64,000 nucleotides of DNA from Sipunculus nudus (GCA_026874595.1 CM049306.1:9879019-9943018); one strand, 5' to 3'. Shown: positions 1 through 11,903, numbered from the stretch's first letter. Notes: a model not told the origin generated them from the letters alone. Numbers and translations are program-made.

Positions 1-96
1 ATCAGGAAAAAAATCATAGCATATTGCAGAACGGAGCCGTGGATTCCATTGACAGCTCTCTAGAGATGGAGGATGAAAACATGAACCCTGCAGCAG
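1..96 (+). CDS. SLC24 exchanger exon (cytosolic loop), 5' end uncertain
   Basis: The frame starting at base 3 reads through EKNHSILQNGAVDSIDSS and continues to MEDENMNPAA before a clean donor, CAG/GTAAG, at 96/97. The exon ends after the first base of a codon, the same phase as every later exon. It is hydrophilic and acidic, as expected for the large cytosolic loop of NCKX proteins, and the LQNG motif also occurs in loops of vertebrate family members as I recall them. The true exon start may be at base 6, after a possible acceptor CAG at 3-5, or lie upstream of the window. No start codon belongs here because the N-terminal exons are missing. Confidence 0.7.
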
Positions 97-856
97 GTAA
101 GACTCCACAAGAAGATGTTCTTGTCTGTGGTATAAATATACCTCTTCCCAAAAACATCTGGGTATTTATAATCTCCAATTGCTGTATACTCATATGCACA
201 TGTTAATTTTGACAATCATATTTAAGACACTTTCATTTTTATTAGTTTGACAAAAATACATATATGGGAATGACATCTCAATACTGCTTTAATGTGTTAT
301 AATAAAATCCTCAATTTAGAGCATTTTGGCTCTCCCGAGACCCTTTTGTTAGATCTGACAGGTTTCTGCTGTCATTACAAGCCATCTGTTTTCTTACAAC
401 TTATTATATAATTATATTTTTATTCTATCATTTATCAAGTAGTTGAAAAAAATGCTGATTAGCTTGGTGATGTCAGTAGACACTCCAGGTTAAAGTTTTT
501 TGTTGTCACTTTATAACTTGAAAAACCACTTACCCTATTGCTTTCATATTACACATATGGAATCCCCTCTTTGATATGATGATCCAAATGTCAAGGTCAC
601 AGGCATCATTCAGGTTAAGGTTTTTTAGTTTGGTTCATTGCTCTATTGTAAATAAAGATATTTCAGTTTAACCTTGTAGACTGATGGACAGTGACAATAT
701 CCAGCACACCAAATAAAAATTTCCCCATATTTTAATTTCTGGGCTAGTAATTAGCACCTAATGTACAAAATGTACATACAGATCACAACCCATGCAGCTC
801 AAAATAAACTTTTTGTTAACTCCTAATAACCCAGCAGCCACTTACCCTATTGATTT
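97..856. other. Intron sequence with one repeat copy
   Basis: This is intronic, AT-rich sequence. Bases from about 500 to 745 are one copy of an interspersed repeat (family F here) that recurs at 3527-3745. The two copies share the words TCAAGGTCA, ATAAAGATATTTCAGTT and AATATCCAGCAC in the same order. Nothing coding is supported. Confidence 0.6.
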
Positions 857-1060
857 CAGGGGCAGATCCAGGATTTTGGAAAGGGAAGGGTCACACCCAG
901 GAAGACTGAAAGGAAACCTAAAACAGGTCCTTTGGTACAGGAAGGAGGGGGGTCAGGGTCACAAAATATAGTTTGAAACCCTAAAAATAAGGTTATTTTG
1001 GCTGCAAAAGGAGGGGGTCAGGACCCCCTTGACCCCCCCCCCCCCCTTGATCTGCCATTG
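857..1060. mobile_element. hAT-like MITE (about 204 bp)
   Basis: The left end CAGGGGCAGATCC and the right end GATCTGCCATTG form an imperfect terminal inverted repeat (CA..GGCAGATC). The interior has a purine-rich side (GGAGGGGG) and ends in a run of 14 C at 1033-1046. A 5-bp GATTT flanks both ends (852-856 and 1061-1065), shorter than the 8 bp usual for hAT. The ends resemble a widespread animal MITE type. There is no coding capacity. The superfamily is inferred from the termini only. Confidence 0.55.
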
Positions 1061-1065
1061 GATTT

Positions 1066-3524
1066 TTAGCGAATCTGTGAGCTTACGCGATGGTGCGGCG
1101 TCATCTGTCGTGCGTCGTCTGTCGTGCTTCGTGCGTCATCTGTACGTTAACCATAGCTATCTCATAAACTGCAGGAGCTAGCATCACCAAATTTTTTGCA
1201 AATAATCAGTCATCCAAAAACTATATCGGATTTTGTTTATTTTTTTTCTAACTGCATTTTCTTAGATTTTATAGGGAAAAAGCTAAAAAAGCTTTAAAAA
1301 TCTTCTTCTCTGTCCAGCCAAATTGTCCAATATTTCACAGAAATGATCCCTGGAACAATCTTTCTCAAGTTTGTTCGAATACTTTAAGTTTGTTGATTTT
1401 TGGCCGAGTTACAGGAAGTTGAACTTTGTTAACTGTGCAAAAAAGCATATTAAAATTTAAATCTCAGAAACAGCTGTAGCTATCATCACCAAATTTTATG
1501 CCAATGTTGGTCACATAGGTCATATCTGAAATTGAAATATTGGTGGCGCCAGCTGCATCGGCCTTTTTTGTACGGGGTCGTCAGTGCCTGTATCACACTG
1601 AGGGCTACAAAAAACTTCTTTTCTGAAACCATATGGCCAAAATGTTTAATATTGCACAGAAATGATCCCAGGGTAGTGCTTTCTGAAGTTTGTTCAAATG
1701 GTCTGTTTTCAGTGACTTGGCTAAGTTATGGGAAGCTGAATTTAGCCATATGCCATAACAGCCCATTTTAGCTTAGTGGCTACAAAGATCTTCTTCTCAA
1801 AAACCACTGGGCCAAATTCTTAAATCTCACATGTTAATTATCCTCAGATGTTGATAATTCAAGTTTGTTCAAATAGTTTTGGTTCAGTGCTTTTTGGCTG
1901 AGTTACGGGAAGCTGAACTTAGCCAGTTTGCTGTATCGTCCTATATGAGTTATAAACCTGCGAAACATTTTTCGACTGATGCCACTGAAGCCAGTTTGTT
2001 AAATATTTTACAAGAATAATTCCTACAATAATTCTCATAATAATTGTCATTAAATGGTTCCACATGAATGATTTTTGGCTGAATTATGGAGATTGAATTG
2101 AGTCATTTTACCATATATGTTAGCTGTGGGATGCTATTACATCTAGCCCGGCACCAGTTTATCAGCATCTATTACATCATGCCACTAGACATTTAGATTT
2201 CAGGTTATCTTTGGTTAATATTGACAAGAAAGTTTTTTTAAAAGCTTTTAAAAAATTTAGATTTATGATTTAAGTTATTCATCATACCAGGCAATGTTAC
2301 AGTCATGGATATTCAGCTCTCTGTGGCTATATAAAGACAACTGTACATTGATTATAAATTATTGGTATCCCTACTCAACTTAATTCAAGAATTAGCCATC
2401 AATGAGATATATCTGTATTTTAATTTTGTATTCAGTATGCGTCCGTAATAATTTTACATATATTCCTGATATCCTTTTTATAAAAAGTCAGCTGAAAAGC
2501 ATTTTGTATTGGTTATAAATAATAAAGTTATTTCAAGTAGGGACCACTTTTGTGTTCAGATGGCAGAACTTGGTTTACCATTGGAAGATTGCCAGTGCCT
2601 TGATGTTGGCCATTAGCCAAGATGATGTTGGCTCTATAAATAGTTTTTGCACAGTGCCTGGATTGGAAGAAGTGCAGCCAGGTATAGGTAAAGAGTTCAC
2701 TCAGTGCAGTAGCTGCATTCTATTTATAGCTTTGGCAGACTGCTCACTGCATCATATTTGGCACCAAAGTTCAGCCTGAATCTATTTATAGCTTTGGCAG
2801 ACTGCTAACTGTGTCAGATTATGCAACAGGTCAAGAGTTCACTCAGTGCAGCCAGGGACAGGTCAAAAGTTCACTCAGTCTAGCCAGGTGCAGGTCAAGA
2901 GTTCACTCAGTGCAGTAGCTTGAGGCAGCAATTTGTCACAGGTCACTCGGGGGCAACAGCCTTACTCACCTAAGCCTTGTCAGCCTAGTGCATCAAACTC
3001 TGGGGAAGTTTGATGTATTGGACTGATATTTTGACCTGTCTATGCGTCTTTGATGGTATTCTCATTTACAAGACATGTGGTGCCACGTACATTGACTTTT
3101 GCAAAGTGTATGTGCCTGCTTATTTCTACAGAGGAATTTGATATATCAGTCTAAAATTGGGCATATTTATACATATCAAATAGCTTTGTTGTATACAAGA
3201 CTGTCGGTGCCACCTACAAAAATTTTTGCACAATGTCTGTCCCTGCTTATTTCTCAGGAGGGGTTTGATATATCAGTCTGAAAATTGGCATATTTGTATA
3301 TCTCTGATAGCTTCGAAGTATACAAGACTGGTAGTACAATTGTTTTTGTGTTGTGTGCACCCATGCCAGGATTTAAGCAGTGATGTTTGTGTAATTGTTT
3401 CTTATGCAAAATGTTTAGTACTTGCATTATTCATATACATGAAAAGTAATGGTCCAGCATTGAAGCATTATACCTGGTGTATTTCCCGATGCACAGGTTC
3501 GCATTAGGCCTCTAGGCCTTGTTT
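1066..3524 (+). mobile_element. Family D Helitron-like repeat, copy D1
   Basis: The 5' part carries degenerate GTCGTGCGTCGTCTGTCGTG words followed by a segment that recurs in copy D2 at 39962 (ACGTTAACCA, AGCTATCTCA, GCATCACCAA in the same order). The 3' end is TTCGCATTAGGCC followed by a hairpin (AGGCC, loop TCTA, GGCCT at 3506-3519) and CTTGTTT (3518-3524). The interior holds several roughly 130-190 base degenerate repeats, including an obvious pair at about 3094-3225 and 3226-3340, and short repeats of GTTCACTCAGTGCAG at 2690-2920. There is no transposase or helicase frame, so the element is non-autonomous. The 5' boundary is approximate. Confidence 0.55.
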
Positions 3525-3526
3525 GT

Positions 3527-3745
3527 TTCACATATGTATTATATAGGTGGTTAAGAATCCCCCTATGATTTTTTAATCAAAATTTCAAAGGTCAAGGTCA
3601 GAGGTTCCCATTGTTTATGCACAATTTGAGTTTAAGTTTTTTTGGTTAAGCTTATTGCTCCATTGCTTATAAAGATATTTCAGTTATGCTCAGTACTCTG
3701 ATGACCATTGACAAATACCCAGCACAGCTGTTTAAAAATTTCCTA
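3527..3745 (+). repeat. Family F interspersed repeat, second copy
   Basis: This matches the 500-745 segment in order and orientation, with CACATATG, TCAAGGTCA, ATAAAGATATTTCAGTT and CCAGCAC as shared words. It lies between the end of D1 and the poly-C start of E1. It is non-coding and its class is unknown. Confidence 0.5.
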
Positions 3746-3749
3746 ATAT

Positions 3750-4413
3750 TTATGTCTCCCCCCCCCCCCCCCCCCCAGGGGAGACATGTTGTTTTCAGTG
3801 CTGTTGTCTCTAGTCGTGCATATTTTCCTCCTAAAATTTTAAACACTAATTGTTCTCCAAAAATCTTGGAAGAGTTCAGCAACTGGTGACCTTGACTGTC
3901 ATCTTCAAGGTCAGATCTGCCAAAATGTAAATTATTGTGAACCTCATAGCTTTTGAAGTATTTTTCATTTTGTCCTCAAATTTGGCACACAAATTGTTCT
4001 TAGTAAGTTCTCAGAGGAGTTAAAACCCTGTGACCTTGACCATCTTCAAGGTCAAATATGTTGAATTATAGTTATTATCTTGTGAACGCAATAATGTTTG
4101 AAAGGCTGTATATTTTCCTAAACACTCATTGTTCCTAACAGAATCTCAGAGGAGTTCGAAACCGGGTGACCTTTGTCTTCATCTGCAAGGTCAAATCTGA
4201 TGAAATGTAAAGTTTTTATGAACCCCATAACTTTTTTCAAAGTATTTCACATTGTGTCCTTGAACTTTACACACCAGTTCTTTCTGCCAAAATTTCATCA
4301 GAGTTTGAAAAGTGGTGCCCTTGAACCTTAAGATAAAATTTTCTGAAATCTACAATCATATGATGCATATTTTACCCCTCATGTTTTTGGATGGCCCATG
4401 GGGGGAGAGATAT
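3750..4413. mobile_element. Family E repeat, copy E1, with poly-C run
   Basis: It starts TATGTCT followed by 19 C (3758-3776) and then AGGGGAGACAT, so the end itself folds back. The far end, CCATGGGGGGAGAGATAT, is its rough inverse. The interior consists of about 138-bp tandem units, each with GTGACCTTGAC followed roughly ten bases later by TCAAGGTCA-like sequence (about 3886, 4028, 4165). The same terminal word, TATGTCTCCCCC, ends copy E2 at 49321. No coding frame is supported. Confidence 0.5.
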
Positions 4414-4486
4414 ATCTGTTTTTTGCGCTGGAAAAACATAGCCATTCTAGTTGAACATAACAAATGCGCCTTGTTCTCATGTTTCA

Positions 4487-7246
4487 TTGTATTCGCCGAA
4501 ACAAAGTTTTGCTGATACTATGTTTTTGACCGGGTTCTGCGGCCGCCACATTCATTTCCAGAGAACTCCTCTGTGAACTTCTACTTAACCAATTGGCATT
4601 GACCTCTAACCTTTCCTCTCTGCCCAGTGTCCATTTGTGCGTCTGTTTCCACATATAAACCCACATATCTGGGGAACCGTTTGACTGATCAGAAAATTTT
4701 TTAGCTCAGCTGACTATAAGTCATCTGAGCTATAGTCATGGTCCATTGTCAATCATCAGTCCGTCTGTCCATCCGTCTGTCTGTCCGGATGTCCGTCCAT
4801 AAGACTGGCACGTTTCTACACCATTGGACCTACGAATCTGAAATTCACCATACAGTTAGATGGCCCCAAAATTTCCTACCATGCCGAAAATGGGGTCAAT
4901 AGGACTTTGTTCCTTCGAGATATTAAGGAAAAACCTCAATTTTTTATTAGAAATCTATTTTCACACTTCAGGACTGCCTAATATCAAAACCACTCATCTG
5001 GTTTTCTTCATATTTACCATAAATATTCCTCTATATAGTTCCTATGTACATGCCAGAAATTAAGTCAGTGTTATTCAGTTTAAAAAAGTTAAGGGCGCAA
5101 ACATAATGAACTTTGTAAAAAAATCAGGAAAGATATTTGGTCACTTAAGACCAAAAGTGTTAAAGGTAGGGACTTTTTTTTCAGTAATACAACTTTAATT
5201 AATCAAAATTAAATTGTATACCCAAAATTAGATCAAAATCTTTTAAATTTCTTAAAATATTAGCAAAAATAAAAATTGGTACCTTAAATTTTGCCCAACT
5301 TTGGCCACGGCATGTTTTTTTTCTGTAAGTACTGTGGATTTAATTTTCACAGCATGTACATAAAAGGATTTAATCTGTTAAAATCTGAAATTTGAAAATA
5401 AAAGCTGCAAAATTAGGCTAGTTATTTAATTTTTTTGGAGGCTCTTGTTGTATTCCCTTACATTGTCAAGCAGTCCACTTTGGTGACTGTAGGTCATTCA
5501 GTGCAGCTCTCTATGCTCCCCAGGCTGTTGGCATAATGTTATGCAATCCCATCACTAGGGCAAGCCCTCTCTCCACTGAGTTGAGCTTGATCAGGCTGTC
5601 TGCAGTTAATACCATACCACAGGGAGCCTTTTTCTCTGGCAACCCCCCCCCCCCCCCCCCACCCCATTCTGTTGACAGACCTGTACTATGAACTAGATGA
5701 ATCTTAAAATTAACATTTTTTTCAGCAACGAGCGGTAACAACAGAGACCCCTCCCCCCACCCACCCCTTCAATACACAGGACTAATAATAAGATTAATCT
5801 TATAATTTTAATGTTAAATAAATTCTTTTTGATGAGACTTGGACAATTTTGATTTTTTTCAAGTAAAAAATTTCAGGAATTTAATCCTAATATTCAAATG
5901 TGATAAAATATTACGATCTAATGTAGGTGCTAACTGACAAAATTTAAGAAGATATAAAAACTTTGTAGCATTTCATTCATATCTCTTAAAGTATGGGGCC
6001 TAGGTGTGAATAACACTGTTTACTTAGGATTAAAATTGGGAATATTGGTCAAACTTTGTGGGATTACTTTTTAACTCATATGGCCATATATTTAACTTTT
6101 GAAAACTTAATTACCTTCACACTTTATTTGTTTATGAAATGTTACTTTTATATAACACTTACCGTACGCCTATTTGTTCCCTTGGTGCATCACTAAATGG
6201 TTTAGCTCATGTCCAGTATTCTATAATTTACAGAGTTTCATTTTAGCAGGGCCATTTTCTCATAGCTTTTCTAATGATAATATACATGAAAAACCAAAAG
6301 AAATAAAAATATTTTGCAGTTACTAATCCAATATTCAGCTGAGCGATGTGACCCATGGGTTCCTTGTTTGTACAAATGTAGCTTTATAACATACACAAAA
6401 AATGGCAAAACCATGTTTGCACAGTGTCCATCTGTTCATCTGCCTTGGGTAAAAATCACTCATATCTCTGCAGTGGTTTGACTAATTCACCTGAAATTTG
6501 GCATGCGTATACATTCTGGATAGCTTTTTTGATTTTATGACAGGTTGCGCCAAATACATTCACGTTCACGCTGCAGACATCAATGCTTATATCTCCTGAC
6601 TGGTTTGATGTATCTTCCTGAAAATTTGCTTGTGTATAGATCTCACATAGCTCTTTATCATACACAAAACTGGTGGGGCCACCTGCAACCATTTTTGCAC
6701 AGCGTCTGTCTGTTTGTCTGCCGTGGGCAAAAATCACTCATATTTCTGTAGTGGTTTGACTTATTTGCCTAAAATTTTGCATGTTTATACATCTTGGATA
6801 GCTTTCTTGATTTTTTTGGCAGGTGGCACCACCTACATTTATGTTAATGCTGCAGACATTCAGGCTTATATCTCAGGATTGGTTGGACATATCCCCCTGA
6901 AATTTTGCATGTGTATAGATCTCACATAGCTCTTAATCATAAACAAAACTAGTGGTGCCATAAGTCCTTCTGTTTGTCTGCTGTGGGATAAAATCACTCA
7001 TATACATGTTGTGTTTTGACTTTTCTGCCTAAAATCTTGCATATGTATACAACTTGGACAGCTTTCTGGATTTTGTGGTATCTGGCGCAACCTACATACA
7101 CATTTCAGCTGCAGACATCCATGCTAATATGCAACACACCTTACTCTTATTTCCCCTTGCCACTCAATCCATGCCTCACTTCACCCGTTCCACTCTGATT
7201 TTGGCGGATACACATAGTCGCTTGTTGACTATCCGTATTCTTGTTT
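4487..7246 (+). mobile_element. Family A Helitron-like repeat, copy A1, split by a nested element
   Basis: The 5' end TTGTATTCGCC with its hairpin partner (CAAAGTTTTGCTGATAC) matches the other A copies. The 3' end has TTTTGGCGGATAC (7199-7211), a weak ATAGTCG/GACTAT hairpin and CTTGTTT (7240-7246). Bases about 4701-6369 are a complete family B element inserted inside it. Removing the insert rejoins the A sequence in the AAATTTTT/GTACAAATGTAG segment, which is continuous in copy A5. The interior carries roughly 280-bp units with ATCACTCATATCTC and GGTTTGACT. It is non-coding. Confidence 0.7.
4701..6369 (+). mobile_element. Family B Helitron-like repeat, copy B1, nested in A1
   Basis: The 5' end is TTAGCTCAGCTGAC with the fold-back partner CTGAGCT at 4725-4731. 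Next comes a CCGTCTGTCC-rich stretch, then a body shared with B3 (CATACAGTTAGATG, CTACCATGCC). The 3' end is CAGCTGAGC (6336-6344), the palindrome ACCCATGGGT (6351-6360) and CTTGTTT. A run of 18 C lies at 5643-5660. It is non-coding. Its boundaries are among the best defined in the window because it interrupts A1. Confidence 0.7.
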
Positions 7247-7902
7247 AGTTATGATTCCCCTTGTCATGGGAGCATCATGGGGAGGACTTGTTATTAAGGG
7301 TTCATGCTTCAGTTTGACTTTTCACTTTAAATTTCCTTTTGAAGTAAAACTTGGTTATGAACAGTGTATCAAACATTGTCACAAGATATTGTTATGTTGA
7401 ATTTGTGTTGTTTTTAATTCCTTATATTCTTAACATAGATATTTTACATGGTTTATGGCAAACTAGTTGTATACCAATAATATTTACATAACAACAGCTT
7501 GATTTCAGATGACTTGATATATTTAACTGCATTTAAGAAAGGATTTGTGGGATGGTATTAGTTCTTGTAAGGAATCTTTGGCTTTTTGGAAAGGTGGCAG
7601 ATATTACTGTCTGTACAGACATCTAGTGGTGATATGAGTAACTAATCAGCCTGGGGAATTGTAAATGTAATTCTGACACAAAGTATTAAGTAACTTGCTG
7701 AAGTAATCTTTAACTCTTAAATTTATGTTTATTAATCGGGCAGATTTGATTTATTTCTGCTGTGCAGTAATTTTATAATGTATGTGTTCTTCTGCTGCTT
7801 CTTTGTATGTAGCTTATACTGGTAAGTTCATTATTTTCCATGGTGATAATTTCCATGGTTACAAGCTCAATGGTGATGAGTTTTATGTTGCATGCTTGCC
7901 AG
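7247..7902. other. Intron sequence
   Basis: This is unremarkable AT-rich intron with no recognised repeat. It contains a possible alternative acceptor at 7811-7812 (see the loop exon that follows). Confidence 0.5.
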
Positions 7903-8007
7903 ACACTGAATCTCTCCTGCCGAAACCTGAGCCTCATTCTCAACCACAATTAGCTGACCACAATGCAATGCAAATAAGGGACAATCTTTACGACCTTGGT
8001 GTAACTG
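7903..8007 (+). CDS. Probable SLC24 exchanger exon (cytosolic loop), candidate
   Basis: An acceptor TTGCCAG at 7896-7902 and a donor CTG/GTGGGT at 8007/8008 bound a 105-base exon. It enters and leaves in phase 1, exactly matching the flanking exons at 1-96 and 10624-10848. It would add 35 hydrophilic residues (DTESLLPKPEPHSQPQ, then LADHNAMQIRDNLYDLGVT) to the cytosolic loop. Proline- and acid-rich loops are normal in this family. A longer form starting at 7813 after TATGTAG is also phase-1 compatible (195 bases). Because inclusion or skipping keeps the frame, it could be a cassette exon. The donor is weaker than those of the other exons, so transcript evidence is needed. Confidence 0.5.
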
Positions 8008-9892
8008 GTGGGTATATGTCAAGTAATAAAACCTACACAGGGATGACAAAATAAACAAAAGATAGGGGTATGGTGATGAAAATTAGTTAAAAAAAACAAA
8101 AATAACAACTTTACAACCAACGGAAAAAATGGCTAGAACTGAAAACCCTTTTGTTGGTGCTGGAAAAAATGCACTTACTGTGATGGTTCAACAATTTGAT
8201 TGTTTAAAATCTGCTAGTATCATTAATCAACAAGTTTATTTAATACAACAGTTTGGCGATCTGTCCTGTTAAAATACACTTTAGAGCATTACAATTGTTT
8301 CAGTTAAATGGAGTTATGAAAATTGTGCTTATTTTTAAGTACAAACTCAATATCATGATGCCAATATAATAGCATTGTTTAAACCAGCCATTCTGTTTGA
8401 AGGGGCCTTTTCTGACACCTGACATCTATTAACTAAAGACAATTCCTTGAACCTTTAATGGAAATGGACCAAGAAAAGCCAATTCCATGGTACACAGGCT
8501 GTAAGTTTTGTTTATATCCAGCTGTTTATAACATGTGGGGGGCTTGCCAAAATAATCCAAACACATTCAACAAGGACATTTGGCAGGAAGTCAGCATAAC
8601 AGAGGTTTGCAAATGGCATTTTTTGCTAGTGACCTTTCAACTTCAGGTATATGTTTTTTTTTTGCTGTTTGTAAACATTGGTGCATGTACCATGTTTACT
8701 TCGAGTTTATAAGTAAACAAGTCATACATCTGTCATGGAGAAATAATAAAGAGCTTTCTTATCAGGAATCACCTACAGTGTATTAATATGTGCACAGAGT
8801 AAGCCAAAAATCACATGCATTCTACAAATAAGGCAGGTGTATAGCTGGCTTTTAGACTAAAGCTGAGCTATGAACACTTGTTTTACAACAAAAGAGTTCC
8901 TTCACAGTTTACTTTCTGCTGCTCTTCCTGTTCATACTGAGTATTGCTGGAGGTCAATAGGCTGTCAGAATCTGTTTTTCACGGTTGTACGTCTGCATCA
9001 GCCTGTGGTTTTTTTGCTGCCAGGAAAGGTCTAAAGCAGATGTCATGTTGTCTTGCTGGCAGTGCTGCATGAACACAGGGCAGGTTAAAGTGCTACTGAA
9101 AGGTACTTTTAACAGGTGTCTGTAATCACGAGGTAACTGTACTGATTAAGGAGAAGTCTAATGATGGTCTTCCCCAGTCATTTTTTAGACAATTTTTCCT
9201 TTGTTACAAAAGTTTAGATTTCAAGGTGAATGTAGTATTTAAGTCAGCTGGATATGATTTCATCAAAAATTAAACCATTATGAATGTTATGACAAAGTTG
9301 ACAACAAAAATGTCCTACGGTGAATTTTCAAGGAGCTCAGCATGTCTGCAGATGTTATCTAGGAATTATCAGTAGGACAGTGTGATATGGCAAATTAGAA
9401 GACATACCTTTTCTATAAGTCCCTTATTTGTGGAAACTGTTACCTCTATATTTCAGTACCCTTTGACCATCGGAAATGAAACACTTTTAGATGTTTCCAT
9501 GTGTGAACACTAAGCCCTGAGCCCTTGTGTGTGGTTAACACACTTTTATTTGCATTGTATGGTTGTAAGGACAAAGAGTTTCTAGTATCAGTCACTGATT
9601 CAGTGCTTTGTATTATTGGTAATAATTATTACATAAAACATTCCTCACGGGGATATCAGAAAATTTGTATGACAAGCACAGTTAGACTGAGTATGTAGCC
9701 TTCATGCTTGTTTAAATCAGATCACACTGCAGTGTGGAGGTTCATCAGTAAAATCCAGTCTATATTGCCCAGCTGGTTTCATAGGAAAGAAGCTATGCTT
9801 CCAAAAAGAGTGAATACATGTATATAGAGAGTAAATAAAAATGTAAATGAATATCTCCACCACACATGAATAACATATTATTTAAAAAATAG
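8008..9892. other. Intron sequence
   Basis: This is intron without recognised repeats or supported coding sequence. Short open frames near 8458-8786 have no recognisable domain. Confidence 0.5.
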
Positions 9893-10066
9893 TACAATCC
9901 TGTCTGAAAACCTATCTTATAAGACCACCTGTCTATTAAGACCACCATTGGGTGACCCAAAAGTACTCACATTGGTTATAACTGACCTGTCTTATAAGAC
10001 CACCTGTGAATTAAGACCACTATTGGCCAGTTCCAAGGGTGGTCTCATAACACAGGTTTTACTGTA
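9893..10066. mobile_element. Small MITE-like repeat with internal duplication
   Basis: Two related internal units read CTTATAAGACCACCTGT followed by TTAAGACCAC, about 70 bases apart. The right end, ACAGGTTTTACTGTA, is roughly the inverse of the left end TACAATCCTGTCT. This type of GACCACC repeat with a TACAGTAAAACCTGT end is common in animal genomes. It is non-coding, and the superfamily is not assigned. Confidence 0.5.
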
Positions 10067-10623
10067 AAGTAATGTTGAATTTTCTTAGAGGTGGTTATTA
10101 CTGAGAACTCTATCTTCTGGTGATTTTGTCATCCATGTGTGTAATCTGTGGTGTTGAGAAGATAATCCTATTCTACATAATGTTGTAATTTTTGCCACAG
10201 GTGTGACAAATAACTATTTATCTGTAATTGTATAACATTGTCATCATTGATTTAAATGGTTGTTGTTAAAAATGTAGTATAATTGGTAATTAATATATAG
10301 TGATTAACTATTTAACAGATTAACAACAGGTTATGGCCTGTACTTCTGAATTTAATTCTAGCCAGGTGTATGTATATAAGAATCCTGAAACTCAGAATGC
10401 TAATTACTAATAAGTCAACTATACCTGTTTTCATCTTGGGTCTCCAGTATTCAGTAACAGCAGGAGAAAATTCCCCTCAAAGTCATAAACAATAGCTCAT
10501 TACAAAATTTAATTCATTTGCTTCATTCTGAAAAATCTTTCTATGACTTTCATATACTTGAGAGGGTTTTGCTGTGTTTCTTCACAGATATATAGTAACA
10601 TCTGTTTCTCTTTTCTTCTCAAG
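10067..10623. other. Intron sequence up to the acceptor
   Basis: Intron ending in a strong pyrimidine tract and acceptor (TTTTCTTCTCAAG). Nothing else was recognised. Confidence 0.6.
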
Positions 10624-10848
10624 TCAAAGAGGTAGAGGATGACGACGATTCTCCACTGAGCATGCCCAAAAGCATCTGTAAACGGTTACTGTGGTTCCTT
10701 TCTCTGCCGCTGATATTGATGATGTACATAACAATACCAGACTGTCGCAAGGAGCGGTGGAAGCGATGGTTCATGGCGACTTTTATACTCTCTATTGTAT
10801 GGATCTCTGCTTTTTCATATCTTCTTGTCTGGATGATTGCTGTTATAG
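10624..10848 (+). CDS. SLC24 exchanger exon (loop end and two membrane helices)
   Basis: This 225-base exon runs from the TTCTCAAG acceptor to the donor ATAG/GTAAGT. It encodes an acidic loop end (KEVEDDDDSPLSMPK), a first helix (about LLWFLSLPLILMMYITI), the conserved IPDCRKERWKRWF motif typical of NCKX proteins and a second helix ending SYLLVWMIAVIG. In the family these helices precede the alpha-2 repeat. Codon use is clearly more GC-rich than the surrounding intron. Phase is 1 at both ends. Confidence 0.95.
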
Positions 10849-11903
10849 GTAAGTCACTAAATAATTAGAAACAAAGGTGATTATTAGAAACATTTCTGCA
10901 TAGATCTTGATGACTGTTGACGAAAGATCTCAAGAAAATACCATAATGTTGATCCTTAAATCTGTGGACCGATTAAACATTAAAAATTCATTAATGTATT
11001 AATAATGTTGACTTAAAAAGTAAGAATTCAGAAATTTCCTAAATACTTAGAATTAAGATCTATGCTAATTTATTAAAACTCAAAATCTTTAGATTCTCTA
11101 GTGGATTCTTAATTCATGAGAATACAACACTTATTAAACTTCAAGAATTAGTAAAATTGTGTTTAGAGATCAAATTCTAAAACACTATTAGAATTCTTAA
11201 ATCCATGAATTAAGAAACACAAAATGTTCAGATATCATGGATCCTCTTAAAATTCAGAAATGTGAGAACATTGTATTGGATACTGAAAACCTGAGATTTT
11301 TAAGTTTCTTCAACATTAAAAAATCAGAATGATTTAATTGTAACAACACCTATGGACAGACTGAGGATTAGTAGATGCTGATAATTCAGAAATTTCACAA
11401 TTCTTATATTAACTTATTTTGAAAACCTTGTAAATTTGTGATTTGTTTGAATGCCAAGAATTAAAAAACCATGTGGTTAATTTAAAAAAAAACTGAGAAA
11501 CACTATGTTCATGGATTGAATAACACTGAACATTAAAATATTATTACAGAAATTTTGTAATCTACAGTGATTAAAATTTACAATGAATTTGTGGATTTCT
11601 AGTGATTGAGAATTCAAAATCTGGTTAAATACAACATCTGCTGACAAGCGCAAAAAAATTAGTTCTCAGATCTGTTGGCAGATGGCAGCACCCATCAGGA
11701 TCCCCAATTTGTTAGAAATATTTTATACACAAACTTTCATATGATTCTCTTTTCTTATCAGATTAAGTAAGGCTATAAGAACAAATTGCTAGAAAAACTC
11801 TCCTGTGTTTTGTATTTGTTTATGGTTTTGCTTATTATAGTTCAGTCAGACTGTGTGTGGGGTGTCTTGGTGCTGATAGAGTGCACTTTTCATGTTTTAC
11901 CAG
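10849..11903. other. Intron with AATTC/TTAAG-word-rich stretch
   Basis: Bases about 10920-11640 are unusually dense in short inverse words such as AGAATTC, TTCTTAA, GAATTAAG and AAATTCAG. They give an irregular self-complementary texture but no clear unit length. The intron ends TTTTACCAG. An in-frame open stretch upstream of the acceptor (11786 onward) is intron read-through and is not called as coding. Confidence 0.5.

Noticed and set aside
11786-11903. In-frame extension upstream of the alpha-2 exon
   Set aside because: The strong acceptor at 11902-11903 and exact phase joining to the exon ending at 10848 show that this is intron.
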